Part shown: positions 24,101 to 37,559 of the stretch, in pieces | How positions within the stretch are numbered: the stretch's first letter is position 1 | Layout of the letters: each line of letters begins with the position of its first letter | NCBI GenBank assembly: GCA_021613335.1 | Contig: JAJTWR010000113.1 | Location: 2,933,001 to 2,997,000 of the forward strand | DNA length: 64,000 nucleotides | DNA from: Whitmania pigra | Lineage: Eukaryota > Annelida > Clitellata > Hirudinida > Haemopidae | Direction of reading: 5' to 3' | Notes under the pieces: generated by a model | What the model saw: the letters and a program-made list of their open reading frames with translations, nothing else | Told to the model about the DNA's origin: nothing | Databases searched by the model: none | Translations under genes and position numbers: made by a program

Positions 24101-25101
24101 ATAATATTAACTAATAATTATAATTATATTAATAATAACAATTATTGTACAATAATATAAGTAATACTAATTGTATAAATAATAATTTATTAATAATAAA
24201 ATTATTTTCAGTAATTCCATCACTACCACGCTACAGAGGCTGTTACGGATCATATGGTGACTCAGGAAAAGAAATAACAAACATAACTGTTTTGAAGTGC
24301 CTTAAAACCTGCGATAATTTCATTTATGCTTCGATTAAAGTGAATCTATTGCAATATTATGAGCGTAACGAATTGGTTGTTATTAATTGTCGTTAACAAT
24401 TAGTGATCCAATTAGAAGAATTATTTTATTGTGGTTTTAGGGAAGCATTTGCGTCTGCAGTGACACCATTAGTCACGTTTCAATGAATGATGGATGCAAA
24501 AGCAAATGTAATGGAGACCGCTGGAGCATTTGTGGGGGAAGGCATCATTTCTCTGTTTACGAAAGTTTGAACATTTATCGACAATTTTCGAATTCATTTT
24601 GATGCATTTCGATATTTGTCCGCTCACTTTCGATGTATGAATTGCAATAATACTGTTATCGAATGAATTGCATACATTCGAACCTCAAGCTTACTTTCTT
24701 GCAGCTTGCTTGAAAGTCTACATACAGTCCATGAGGTGTCAAGATTTGTTAAAGTGTTCGGGAAATTACGATATGTTTGGACAGTGCGACAGTGCTTGCA
24801 AACCAGGATTCATTGGAGATCATTGCCTCGAGAGATGTTCTTATTACATGAATTTACATTGAATTTCTAGCCTTTATTAAATAACTATTATCACTCCAAC
24901 ACTACCGCATTATTATTTATTATTTATTAGTTATTAATATGCCATATTACCGCAGCACAGTACTTTGAACTTACGACTGTCGCTAGGGTCAACGTGACGG
25001 AAAAAGTGACCAGTGTCTTCAGATTCCTGCATCTTTGGATTGGGTTGTTTCTCCTCATTCTAACGTGCTACTGCGTTTGGTCGGACATCTTTCAGCTTTA
25101 A
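21102..25101 (+). CDS. Fucolectin/F5-8-like, WSC-domain membrane protein
   Basis: Exons by phase: 21102-21153, 21493-21690, 21983-22222, 22298-22443, 22725-22858, 24237-24339 (or from 24212), 24441-24564, 24705-24836, 24956-25101, about 424 aa. Exon 1 encodes a signal peptide (MTSFKLAIVLLILMSSS). Exons 2-3 resemble a fucolectin/discoidin-type fold: NVALYSSG, ELFDGE, ILEIDLGG, then a strand ending VSEIEAYTLG. Exons 4-5 form WSC domain 1 (SRGCFRQFGG ... CRCDGDY ... CSGSKKFCGG ... FSVYM) and exons 6-7 form WSC domain 2 (GCYGSYGDSG ... CVCSD ... CNGDRWSICGG ... FSVYE). Exon 8 is a Cys-rich EGF-like module. Exon 9 holds a membrane span (LWIGLFLLILTCYCVW) with a tail of about six residues. WSC and fucolectin-like domains bind glycans, so a cell-surface glycan receptor is a fair inference. 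The join from exon 5 to 6 is uncertain. Two more exon-like segments (25262-25326, 25479-25513) could give a longer tail. Confidence 0.78.
22884..23085. repeat. Direct duplication in an intron, spacing about 146 bp
   Basis: The segment AATGTTTGTCATTATTAAAA and the following ATATTCAARTATAACTA occur at about 22885 and again at about 23031 with a few changes. It is AT-rich and non-coding. Confidence 0.7.
23940..24095 (+). mobile_element. Possible 3' end of a non-LTR retroelement
   Basis: GGATCTGGAGTCATTG, then GGCAGAAGGCCGTGATTGTA and AATAAACG, passes straight into an (ATA)n tail, the form of a LINE or SINE 3' end. A shorter similar string, GCGGCCGTGATTTATAATTG, occurs at 33572. This is inferred from shape only. 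Confidence 0.3.
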
Positions 25102-28100
25102 ACTTTATTTTTCAAAGCATTCCAAAGAATGTTCTTGTATCAAAATCAATTATCTAATTAATTTATTTCCAAAATTGAATTATATAAATAATTTATTTCC
25201 CAATAACAATTATCATATTAGTTAATTTATTTATAAACAAGTACATGTTATTCATTTTTAGCTGCTTTTCTCCTCCGGCGAGCATCCGTCATTCAGGGAT
25301 GGGTTCGATTGACAACCAAGCAGAAGGTAATCGGATGTTTGTTTTTAATAAATACTTATTTTTATTGTTTATAATTCTCAATACATCAAAAGTTTCCTAA
25401 TAAATTACTAACAGCAAAATTGTAAAGTTATGGTAAGTACTACTAGTAACTATGCAAAGTTGTAATGTCTGCTTTTAGTCCCCATTGGAGCTTTAAAGAT
25501 GGGAAGAATGTGATTTTGCATGGAAACTTGTAAATATTCTGAATTAGTAAAGTTTATTGCCTTCATTTGTTTGGTTTTAAGAAAAATAAACATTATGAGC
25601 ACCGTACGAAATATCTCTTCTGAGTGACTTTCTTACTATTGAAAATTTATAGAAAGCTAATTTAAATGTTGATGCTAAATTGGCTAAATTAAAAAACTTT
25701 AATTTATTTAATTAGAACTTGGGAATCGTACTAATTCTGATTGTCTTCTCATATTATTTTGCTCATGGCATGCTTCGTGACAGGCTTTGTGAAAGTTTTG
25801 GTAAAGACAAAATTTAGCTGGAAAGTTCGTTTTCTTAACATTCTGCTTGTTCATTTTGCAATCACCATTTGAATTGAAACCGTGATGTCAGAGTTTGTTC
25901 AGTAGGTCAGAATATTAAAAATTAAAATTAAAATCACTTCTAAACTTGAAAGACCTTTTTGCAACAATTTCTGATATATCTATATCGGCTTTAAGAATTA
26001 AAAAAGTACACATGAAGCGAAGTAACAATCATTATAAAAAGAAGTTTCTAGTCAAAACATTCACTATTTTGTGTTTTCTTACTCCAGTAACTACTATTTA
26101 AGTGAAGAATTTAAGAAATTCATTTGCAAGCATTTTCAACTTTTATTGCATTGAATCAAGGATTTCTCAACTTTCGAAAGCTAAAATAACGATCGACGCT
26201 GCTCTGTAAATATTCTTTGGTAAATTTTGAAAAACTCAAATACAACTTAAAAGCTTTTCTAAACTTGAAGGTCTGCAAAGCAAAATGTGACTTTTAAAGA
26301 ATCAAACTACACTTGCCTCGTGGAAACAAAATGAATAACCACAACGTTGATGATGGAAAAGAATCAAGATCATACGAACTCTAAACTCTAACACTGAAAT
26401 ATGTCCGAAGTACTACACTTGTCGAGACCTTGTACAGCTTTCCGTATGAATGACATCACAGTTTTGAGAATACGTTTTGTAATGAATTAATATCGATCAT
26501 AGTTGAATTTCTAATAAAGTCTTGCCGAGACAACTAAAGGATCCATATTTTCATGAGTTGAAATAAATTTAATCAGTAATGTAAATAAGCAATAAAATTT
26601 ATTTAAAATCTTTGATGTGAGAATATAATATTTATAACCACTGGCTCATGATTAGAACAAAGACGTAACGTAATTGTATTTTTCTTACAACGTAAAATGT
26701 TGCTTGGTGATGTCAGAAGACTCTTCAACCGAACGCAGCACACAAAGTATGGGTTATTTACTGACAACATATACTGCTTTTCTGAACATACTACAAATTG
26801 TAGTAAATATACATACTGAGCTAACAAAATATAGAGATTCTCAGTCTAACATTGTTCATTATTTAGTTACTAGTCGATGGTGGCTAGCAGTTTCAAATTC
26901 AGCTAAGGCCTATGACATTTAAAAGGGTAGTAGTCTAGTTAGTGGATGATATCTACCAATGATTTAAACTTGGCATGTGATAGTTACAGCAGCATATGGT
27001 TTCCATTTACTGCCTCTAATTAAGAGGAAATAAATAAATTTAAAAAAAAAGAATAGTCTAGGATAGGAATAGGGTTGTGAAATATTGAGCCCTGTGAAAT
27101 GTGCCTGAAAACTGTTCCAGAAAGAAAAATACATTCCTAAAAATATCAAAAGTTCAAAGTTGAAAAGTAAAAATGAAAATAAAATCAAAATACACTTCAC
27201 GTGAACACGAATATCCAATTAAACGAACTGGGAATATGAGGTTGAAAACATCCGAAAGAAGCATCGACAAAGAATTGAAAAGAAATGTTTGTGGACTTGA
27301 AGTGGTGTTGAAGCCATTGTTATAATTTTGAACATTTGTTTCAAATTTTTACTTTATAAAATGAACCGTCAAAAAAGAAAGATTAATGGACAAACGTTTC
27401 AACTGTAATATATGCTAAAACGGATTTTAGGCAACAGAAAATGCTAGCAATTGACTGACATGTACTACAGAAATATGAAAGACTAAATGATTTGATGAGC
27501 ATTCAGAATAAATATTTCTTCAAGTTGTGCAAAAGTGGCTTCACTTCAGATTCAAGAGAAATTGAAGTTTCTATTGCAAAAATTCACAATTATTTCTGTA
27601 AATTTTAGAAATAATTATTGCCTTGAAAAGAATATAAATATTGCAGTTTGATACGAAACGTGAAGTTACATTTTCTTAAACTGTGGTTCTCCACATAGAA
27701 TACAATTCTCCAGGACAAAATTTGACCAAAGAAACCATATGAATAAGAAAGAAAACAAACTCAAAAAGTCCTGAAGGTTTGATTGGGGGGTCTCAATGAA
27801 GCTTATGACTTCATTATAAATGTTAGTGCATCTTATATTTATTTAATCAGTTTTCCCCAGATTTATTAGAGTTTAAATAAATTCGATAAGCATTTTCTGA
27901 GGCTTTGGAAGGAAGAATACTTGAGTCATTGAAATGATACTGCATTAAACATTTTCAATCAAAGACTTTCTGCTGATGAGTAGCAATCCACATGAGCAAA
28001 ATTCGACAAAAGAGGACAACATCTTGAAACAGAGCTGTGATGAAGTCTATTTTAGAAACAGTGCTAGTTTGACAATGCTCTACCATGAACACATTGCAAA

Positions 28101-28189
28101 CCAACCAGATGGTAAACGAAAGCTACTACTGAAACTATTTGTTATTTCTTTTGCTAATCATTATTCTTTAACCCTAACCTTAAAACCTA
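25102..28189. other. Gene-free region between receptor and choline transporter
   Basis: Apart from the two candidate alternative exons at 25262-25326 and 25479-25513 (described with the receptor gene), no exon is supported. A short open stretch at 27976-28110 looks mildly protein-like and ends near a GTAAAC, but nothing around it continues the frame. The two flanking genes converge, so this region holds both 3' UTRs. Confidence 0.45.
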
Positions 28190-31100
28190 TTAGTCGTCTG
28201 CTTCGGAAACTGTGATCTTAGTCTCAGTTAAAGAAGCTGTGCCGGTTTTGATGGCCGAAACAGATTTTTTCTTTGATCCATCATTTTTGGTCTCATCAGC
28301 CTGGTCTTCTGATGCTCTCCTGTCTTCTGTCGAAGAGACAGTTTCACTAGCCAACGAGTCTCGGCGGAGACTGGGATTTTCAGCTGCTGGAATTCGATTC
28401 TGCGAATCTGGAAGAGGACTGGGAGATCTTGATTCTGCTAAACGTTGGTAATTGGCCGACAAAAGGAGGTCGTCTCTTGTGAGCTTCAGAGCTGGATTTA
28501 TACTTCCGTTTGCACCGGGAGCATTTCTCTTTGCATTGATGGCTGATATCTGAAATTATTACTTTCATAATTTTGGCCGTCTATCATTAATATAGCATCA
28601 CTCTTTTGTTTTTATGTGGCTCGTTCAAAGTATTAGAACTGTATTACATGACAAAAAAAAAATACCGTCTTATTTCAAATAAAAGCTTGAACAAAAGAAA
28701 TAACTTAATTATGTACCACTACCTCTCCGTTCATAGCATCCGGTTCCTTGAGAATGATCATCTCATCAGGTATGTTGACAATGCACTGGAACACGTCCCA
28801 TTGCTTCGGAAAGATTCTTCTTTCGAAAAGTATTTTGAGGGGATATGAGACAAGAATGATTACCAGAAAGCTAACGAGCATCGTCATGGTTTTGAAGGGA
28901 AAGTATTGAATGTTGTCCACTGGGTCGTAGTCTGGATAATGGATAACAGCTTTGATCCTGAATGCATTTTCGCCTCCCAAAAATCTCAAAATGACTCCAG
29001 TCACAAAGCCAGCCAGAGAACCATAAGTATTTGTACCGCTCAGGTAGATGACTGAAACAAGTTGCGGAAAGAGTATGACATAGACCATGTCTCCACAAAG
29101 GAACCAGAGCTCGTAAATAGAAGTGATCATAATGGCCATGGCCATTGAAAGTACTCCAACTCCGAAGATGCCAATTCTCATGACCCAAATTATTTCCAAT
29201 TCTGATGCCTGTTTGAAAACGTTGCGCTTTTAGATTAAAAAAAAGATTAGTAAAAGATTATAATCACAAAAGATTATATAATATCATATAATCACTCCCT
29301 TAGTATAAAGACAATACACATTTGAATCATGCCCAAACCGTATTACTGTTCAATAATTACCTTTTGCCTGAAAATGGATTTGTAAATGTTCCTTGCAAAC
29401 ATGGAGCTGGCGGAGAGAACAGATGAATCTGCTGATGACATCACGGCGGCCGAAACAGCCCCCAGGCCCACAAATGTCACCCAAGGAGGACAGAGATATT
29501 GAAGGACCATTGGGAGAATCAGCTTCCTGTGGACTTCTTCGTTTATGGTAATGTTCTTTTCGATCATAAGGTCTGTCACATTCCAGTCTGGAATGCGATG
29601 ATTTTTATTTAGAAATATTTAATTATTATCAAAATTGAAAAACAATCGATAGAAATGATCATAAAGACACAACGTGAACTAAATTTTTTTACTTTCATCT
29701 GAGTTAAAATGTTTTCGCGAACTTACTTACTTATTGTTATATTTAATGAATAGATGTGAATTACTAAATAGCAAATTATTTTAAGAATTGAAAAATTTCA
29801 TGCCGATTCCACTCATTTAGAATGCAAACAACGAATATGAAGTTTATAATTTATTCAATGATTTAAATTAGTTCTAGTGCTTCAATTTGGATGATCGGCT
29901 ATAAAATCAAGAATTTAGGAGCTGTAAAGTGATATTAATACTGAGTCTGAGTATAATATTATTCTTTATAATTTCATCGAGTCACTAACTTGCAGTCTTG
30001 GCAATGGCTCCAATAAGAACAGGTGGAAGAGCTAAAATGAGGCAACCCAGGGCGGCCGCATAACTCATGATTTGAGCCCTTCCAGGCGATCTGGCTGACA
30101 AAACTCTCTGGAAGTAGACTTGCCAAGGAATGCCGCCAAATACCAGGAGAAGTGCAGCATCGAACCAAGATCCGATGGCTTTCTTTTCGATTTTTCCGAG
30201 CCAAGTTACTGGAGGTGATACAATGCTCCTGTTTTCCATTGCCTTGTGAGTCATGGCGAAGGGCACGGCCAGCCACTGTTGATCGGAATATTAATGAAAA
30301 TTGCATCAATAATAAATGATCATTATTAACTTTGTGATGATATTATAACGATTACTTAATTTTAAAATAGCATATTTACAATAATGCCAACCGAATTTCA
30401 CCTGAGATTATCAAAGGAATAAAATTCGCAATAGAAATCCTACTCTACATGATTGCCTCAAACTTTTTGTTTGATAGTTATTCAACAAATCATGCTTAAT
30501 TAACTTTAATCTTTTTGAGCAATAATCAGTTGTATAACTGCTTGCATTTTACGTTTTTATACTTTGTTACATTAGCTTTCCTCTGCTTTTATTAATCACC
30601 ACTTATCAAATATCACTTGTTATCATGCTCCATAAAAAAATCACTAAAAAATTATAATTTAAATATAAATAAAACCAAAAATTAAATATTCATTTGAAGT
30701 ACTCACCAGTCCCAGGAGGATGCAGAAGAGTTGAACAACGTCTGTATAAGCAACAGAGTAAAGACCGCCAAAAAGGGTGTAAGCTACTGCTATGCAAGCA
30801 GATAGTATGATAGCCGTGTTGTTATCCATGTCGATGATGACTGTTAATGTTGAACCTTAGAAGAAAAATTGCATCAATTGTTTCAAATGTTAATTAATAA
30901 TTTTTTTAGAATTTGACAAGTATTTTATTTGGGACGGTCAATTTTGTTTAAATGATAATAATCATTACTTATAACAATATTTTCGTGAAATTTCCGAACG
31001 GAAGCTAGAATAATCTCTCACCCAGGGCAGCCAATATGGCGGCCGACCAAAATACCTCTCCCATGAGGGCAGGGAGATACAGCAAGCCTCCCATCCTTTC

Positions 31101-34100
31101 ACCATATTTACGCTGGAATGGATCGAGCATGGTCACGTAGCCCTCCGTCCTCATTTTGTTTGCAAAGAATAAACCCCCTGCATTGGATGAGTGTTGCAAA
31201 TATAGCTTGTCAAAGTTAAGACTTTCAAAATATTGCAATGTTTCACCAACCAAAAACCAAACTGAGAGCATATCCAAAGGGTGCTTGACACCAAGCCAGA
31301 CCCAGGTCATTTGCGAAGATAGCCTCCGCCGTTCCATTTATGTAGGCTCCACCCACCCAAGTTGCTAACGAACAAATTATGCAAAAAAATACTAAATCTC
31401 ATTCATTAATCCATACATCCTCATACATCTCAAATAGCATTTCTGCTTATTGCAGTAGATGAATATTTTAAAATATTTATTTAAAACTTAAATAAGTTTT
31501 ACCAAAAGTCTAGTATAGTAGTCTTTTTCGAGAATAGATGAACAAATTCAGAAACAAAGCTGATCACTTTATCATATTTTCTCCTAACAAAAATTGCAGG
31601 ATAATGGACTAAAAATAGTTCTGACATTCGATTTTCCGCTCAGAAGTTGGAGACTAAATTTATGGAAGTTATCGCTGCTCGCGAATGCCACTTTGTCCTT
31701 GTCTCTGAGCGGTCTTTTTAAAGCTTCTTTTTACGCGCTTAAATATCAAATATTCACTATCACTATTCACTTTCAATACCAATTATTTTGTAGTGTAATT
31801 ACAAGTATTATCATCTTAAAACTTATATTTATTTTCACCCTCATCATTACTCTCATATGTGCTGTGTTTTTGAAATAAAACCTGAGAAATACGGTAAACA
31901 TATTTTCGTTGGAAGTATGCTGTTAGAAAAAATATGCAAGTCAGAATTAGGTGCATAAAAGTAGCAATACGATTTCCTTTCAGACCAACAGATATAAATA
32001 ACCAGGAAAGTGTCTTGTGTTATTAGCACAAGTTAATGATTATTTTAATTAAATTGTTGCTACGGACAATACTTTTGTTTTTATGATGAAATTTCCATCA
32101 ATGTATTGAAAGGAAAAATATTTAATTTCAAATTATTTAGTTATCTTTCTACTTTAAGAAATACTGGGACGACGAATCTTTGAATCAATAAAGGCATTGT
32201 AAATTACAAAATGCCTCTAGTGGCTAATCATTAAAGAGTTATTATTTAATATTAATAAACACTAAATTATATATTATTATCAAATTAATGAAATGTTAGA
32301 AACATTTAACTCGATTATACATCTAACAAATAAAATAACAGACAAAATAATTCTAATAATTCTGAAATAGTTCTAAAACCAATCAATAAAGAAATCAATA
32401 ATGTATAAGTATTAAACTTAAACTAGTTCTTATTATATCGGATTATCATTCGACCATGGGTTACTCAGTGGTGGCACCGGTGCATAGTGGAATCGGTGTA
32501 CAGGCCGACTCCTCTCCTACTAAGAAGACCCGGCATTAGAGGAGACAGCACGAAGAAATCAATAAGGAAGCTAACAGGAGATGGAGCTGAGCCTAAATCC
32601 ACGCCTCACTCTTCTGTATTTATGCGCCGTATTCTCTCTTTCCTTCATCGTCTTTCCGTGCTCTTTCGGCGCCTTTTATGGATTTTGGAAGTGTTACTTT
32701 GGAAGTGTTACGCTGACTACTTAAGTCTTTTGTAGAAGCTTGTAACCCTGTTAAATATGATTTCAACAAATCCAATAGTATCTTCATGTACAACAAATCC
32801 ATTGGGAAACTAAATTATTCGAAAGATGCTTACAATGTAATTCGCAATGGACTCAATGATTTTATAGTACACACCTTTAAATGAAAACATCCAACATGTT
32901 TTAAGTGAATCTCAAAACGATCTGCTATCAAACGATCAAAGAAATTATCATAGGATTAAAACATTGGAGAAATTACGGATAATTAAAAACATTTAATATT
33001 ATTATGTTTAATGAATATGAACAATTATATTTGTATTTGAGGCACCTCATCAAAGTTTCGATGTTTCTCTCTGCTTTAACCACTTTGTCTTTGATTTAAA
33101 TCTAAACTCAGACAGAATACATATCAGAAATAAAATTTAAAAGTGAAGCATAACATTAACAAAATCAACGTTCAATCAAGAATGGTTGCTGCCTCTGCCT
33201 TAAAGTTAGAAAGAGATAAAAAAAAAAAAAAAAACTAAAGATTGATCATGTACTTCGTTCCAGCTTTCATCTTAGGAAATGATTTCAACATTTTCTTCCC
33301 AATAATGGACGTTTGCCCCAAAGAAATATTTGCAAGAAATTTTGGCTAAACAAATAAAAGGCCACGAGATCTTCCTCTGGGGTTTTTTTTTTACATCCGG
33401 GAGGATTTGATTTCTAAAGTTTATTAATGTTTTATTAAATTAAGTTTTATTAAATATAAATAAAAGTTGGATGTTTAATTCTCCAACGATATTAAAATAT
33501 TTAATTTTCTAAAATTTATTTAAGATTTATTTTATCTAGAAAATAAATGTAGTATGCATTATTCGTAGCATGCGGCCGTGATTTATAATTGTAATATAAT
33601 AAGAGAATTTAAAATTATATTGTTATAGTAAATTGCTCAATAATATACCTATTATAATTTGCCTATAATAAATATTCATAATAAATACTCTTATATACTC
33701 ATGAAAAGCACTCATGATTTCATATAATTTTAGGCGCCTCTGATGCTATGTACATGGCGCCTCACAAATTACTTATTATTATTATCAATATAATTAATGC
33801 TTGTAATAAAAATTCATGCCCCGTAACGGATCTTCTTTATTTTTTTCAGATTATCAAAATTTAATACATTTAAAATATTTGTTGAATGTTGATAAATACA
33901 TTTTCAATAATTAAATCAACATATTTACATATGTAATTTACATATTTAAGACACTGTCTTTGTTATGAAGTTTATCTGCTAAATGTGAAAATTGTATCGT
34001 TATATAAATTACATCAAAAATCTATTATATACAATTATTTAAAAGCATTCTAAAGATAATTAATTCCATTTAGATGATTATAATTTTTAATCCAATTTAA

Positions 34101-34284
34101 GATGGAACTACGACCAACCAGTCATTGTAAAAACACCGACAAGCAAGCCAATGTTCCTGCCAGCCAACATGACATCCTCGCTGTCAGAACCACTCTTGGA
34201 TTTGCGGGCAGCCCAAATGCCGACCAGAAGAATGAGAAGGTAGAAAACGATGATGGAGATTATGCCCAAGTAATGAACATGCAT
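28190..34284 (-). CDS. SLC5A7: High-affinity choline transporter (CHT1)
   Basis: Eight exons on the minus strand: 34284-34119, 31364-31251, 31177-31022, 30855-30707, 30275-29990, 29587-29361, 29208-28723, 28549-28190, 647 aa; all phases close (1,1,1,0,1,0,0). It is a sodium/solute symporter that returns choline to cholinergic nerve terminals for acetylcholine synthesis. Near-identity to CHT1 shows throughout: TM1 ([15 protein letters not shown]), [82 protein letters not shown] and [17 protein letters not shown]. Thirteen membrane segments are expected. The cytoplasmic tail of about 120 residues is Ser-rich and has an acidic dileucine-type signal (DDLLL) consistent with the endocytic control known for CHT1. 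Intron 1 is long (2.75 kb), the others short. All recognisable conserved blocks are present, so the gene looks functional. Confidence 0.97.
32440..32740. other. GC-richer segment of unknown origin in intron 1 of CHT1
   Basis: About 300 bp clearly richer in G and C than the intron around it. It includes a short direct repeat, GGAAGTGTTAC, at about 32685-32710. It has open stretches on both strands that I do not recognise. It could be a fragment of a transposable element. Confidence 0.3.
33731..33762 (+). repeat. 30-bp dispersed hairpin motif, copy 2
   Basis: It starts TAGGCGCCTCTGATGCTATG and continues TACATGGCGC, opposite in orientation to the copy at 20541-20570. It is followed by an ATT-type run at 33773. 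Confidence 0.55.
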
Positions 34285-35418
34285 TTTGTGTGTTGAGTGC
34301 CTGTTTTATTATTTATTATTGATTAATATATATTACAATTATTGCCTGTTTAAAGATATCATTCAAACATTTATTTTACAAACTTTAAATTTAAAATTAT
34401 ATAGTGGGTCACACTTAATAATTATTGGAGTACCGTTGTTTTAGGTGAGACTGATATTTTGTTTTGATGTAGGTTTTTGTTTTTGAGAATAATTATGAAT
34501 CTTATTTTTAAATAAAAGTTTCAAAAATGTTTGATAATTCAAATGAAAGTGACAATCTATGTTTGAAGGCGATACTGAAGCTTTACAAACCTGTCAAGTG
34601 TAAGTGAAGCAAATTTTCAGAATTCTTTTAATTTTCTTGACTCCTAAAGATTAAATATAATTATAAGCACCAATAATTACAAAGATATAGAAGTGTAAAT
34701 GTTCAACCTCAAAAGATTATTAGTGATGTTACTTGTTATATTATTCCTGAGTTCGCCTTCAATTTGAAAGCCGAAATAATTCTGAGGTAGATAAGCAGTT
34801 TAACAATGTTTTCTTTTTGCAAACAATCCACAAGTGTCTATTAATTCAATTTCAATTTCTGTTTATCTTCTTCAAGTTGATTTCAGGAAACGAATAAGAA
34901 ATAATTAATTTCAATCTTTTTTAAGCTTCCAATTTGGTGTGACTTCTTGTCCAGTTGGAAAGAAATACAACGACTGTTTTGTAATCGAGTGTCAGTGAGC
35001 AGAGCAATGTCATCCCCTCCAAGATGTCCATTTCAGGAGCAAAGGTCAAGGTCGAAAATTATGAGGTCGCAGTTTATTTTAACTCCAAGATTGATTCGGA
35101 TCGGTGGGAGTTTGCTTTTTGATGGTTTTCCTATCATTGTTGCTTCCTAGTTCTTTTATCCATGGCGTTATTAATTATAATAATAATAACTCTGTTTGCC
35201 TGCAAATACAAAGAAGTTTAAGTTACGATGTTGTCATGTTAAATGTTATTGTCTTAACAACTTTGAACACGTCATACATTGTCCCTAAGTTTATTGTAAT
35301 TGTAATGATACATATATTACATTATATATTATACTACAAATATATAACTATATATAAAATGGCTATATAACGCCGTATACGCTATATCCATCAGAGACGC
35401 TTCTTGCAACTAATTATA

Positions 35419-35709
35419 AATTTATATTTATATTTATATTTATATTTATATTTACATTTATATTTATATTTATATTTATATTATATTTATATTTATATTT
35501 ATATTTATATTTATATTTATATTTATATTTATATTTATATTTATATTTATATTTATATTTATATTTATATTTATATTTATATTTATATTTATATTTATAT
35601 TTATATTTATATTTATATTTATATTTATATTTATATTTATATTTATAGTTATATTTATATTTATATTTATATTTATATTTATATTTATATTTATATTTAT
35701 ATTTATATA
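35419..35709. repeat. (ATATTT)n hexanucleotide microsatellite
   Basis: About 48 near-perfect copies of a six-base unit with isolated changes near 35451, 35480 and 35646. The long Tyr-Ile and Tyr-Lys open frames across it are artefacts. Confidence 0.95.
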
Positions 35710-37559
35710 GCGTTTCTTCCAAAGAAAAACTGGATATCAGACACGACATTTTATGACTATTGCCATTATCGCAGGAACGCTACCCATTCGGCTAACATGT
35801 GTTGCCGAGTTTAAGCTCACTTACATATAGTTAATACCATTTGAATTAATTACTTGCATATAATTAATTCCATTTGAATAAATTGTTTGCATGTAATTAA
35901 TAACATTTGAATAAATTATTTGCATATAATTAATACTATTTGAATAATTCATTTGCAAAATCCGAGTCGGTAATTTTCCGCGAAGTACCAAAAATAGAAA
36001 CCAATTTTTCTCCTCGTGGCAAACCGCCGTCGCTTGCTTATGTCACATGAGCTCAGCTATGGCGTCACAAGAATATCGTGTTTAATTAAATATTTCAATT
36101 TTTAACGATTTAAACATTATTTTGCAATCTTATTTTTTTTTTACAAATTATAATGCGAAATTACGTTTTTGTATCCTTGTAATGATTGTTATGAATTGAA
36201 TAAAAAGTTAATTTCATAAATCAGCAACAATAAAATTCGTCTTTCTTTTTTTTATTTGCGAATTCAGAAACATCAGCATCAGCACAACACGCGAAGAGCT
36301 GGAACTGGTTCCCATGAAAATGATGCCACTTTATGAAAATATTTCCAACAATTTTCTACCGAACAATTCTATCTGCGATTTTGCGACTATTTTAAGTAGC
36401 GCTTGGTTGCTTTCATTATAGATTTTTAAATCTGCTTTCAAAAGCTCAAAATATTATTATTATCGCATTATTCTAATCCTTAATCATTGAAAATCAAAAA
36501 TAAATTGATCATAAAAATTCTTGAGGTTGTTTGAATACATAAATGTATTACTTGATTCTCAAATTGATTTTAACACCTGAAAAAGATCTAAATGTAAAAT
36601 ATTTAGCGTGACATGTCTGTAAATATTTACGTTCAATGATACAGAATTATTTGTTGAATATTTGAGGTATACAGTGTATTTTGTTTATTTTGCAATTAAA
36701 TTTTAAATTAAATAGATCTTACGATGTAATCTCTTGAAGCATTTGAATTCACCAAGATATTTGTTTTAAATCGCCTAATCTACCTAAAATCCCTCAAGTG
36801 ATATAATTGGTAAGTGTTAAATCGGAAAAGCTTTCCTCACGGCTATGTATTAAATCGTCAAATGGATTATAATCCATCAGTCTCTCGCATAATGAAGCTA
36901 TTTTAAATGCCCGTATTTAGTGATGCTAACGAAATGGAATCTAGCGTAATTTATAAATAATTTAGTGCTATTCGATAACCGCGGCTGGTAATTATGTTAA
37001 AATTACTCACTTGTCTCTGATTGTGCCGGGAGTCAATCTGGAGTCTATTGTGCTCTTATCAATCTAAGGACCTCTTTCGGAGCTCAATTGCGGGATTTGC
37101 TGCCTGATGCCGATGATGAGAACGAAGACGACGAAGAAGATGACGACGACGACTGTGTGGGTGGTGTTTTAATTTGGCGATGGTTAGATCTGTGCTTTCG
37201 TTTATTAATCCAGTTCCTTCAATTTTTCTTAAGTGTTAAATGATTTTAATTATTTGATGTAATTTATTTCAACGGCTGATGATATGATTCAGAATATAAT
37301 TAACTGAGCATCCACTGTTTTACAGTGTATTAATTTAAAATTAATTGCAAGGAGAGTTAATATGTGAAACCTAATTGTAATAACAATGTGCAGTAAATTC
37401 TCAAAAGAGAAAGAATACACCAAAACCAGTCTGCAACCATATGAAATAAAATTGTGAAATAATTGGAGACCAACCTCCGAACAACGATAAATGAAAAATG
37501 AAATATATAAGCAATGAGACAACAAGTATATTTTATTTATTTTAATTATTTATTTATTT

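Noticed and set aside
25271..25326. GGTTCGATT string suggesting a tRNA gene
   Set aside because: No acceptor stem or anticodon arm can be drawn around it; the segment fits better as a possible exon.
27976..28215. 79-codon open frame upstream of the CHT1 3' end
   Set aside because: Mildly protein-like, but starts abruptly, has no splice-consistent partner and resembles no family I know.
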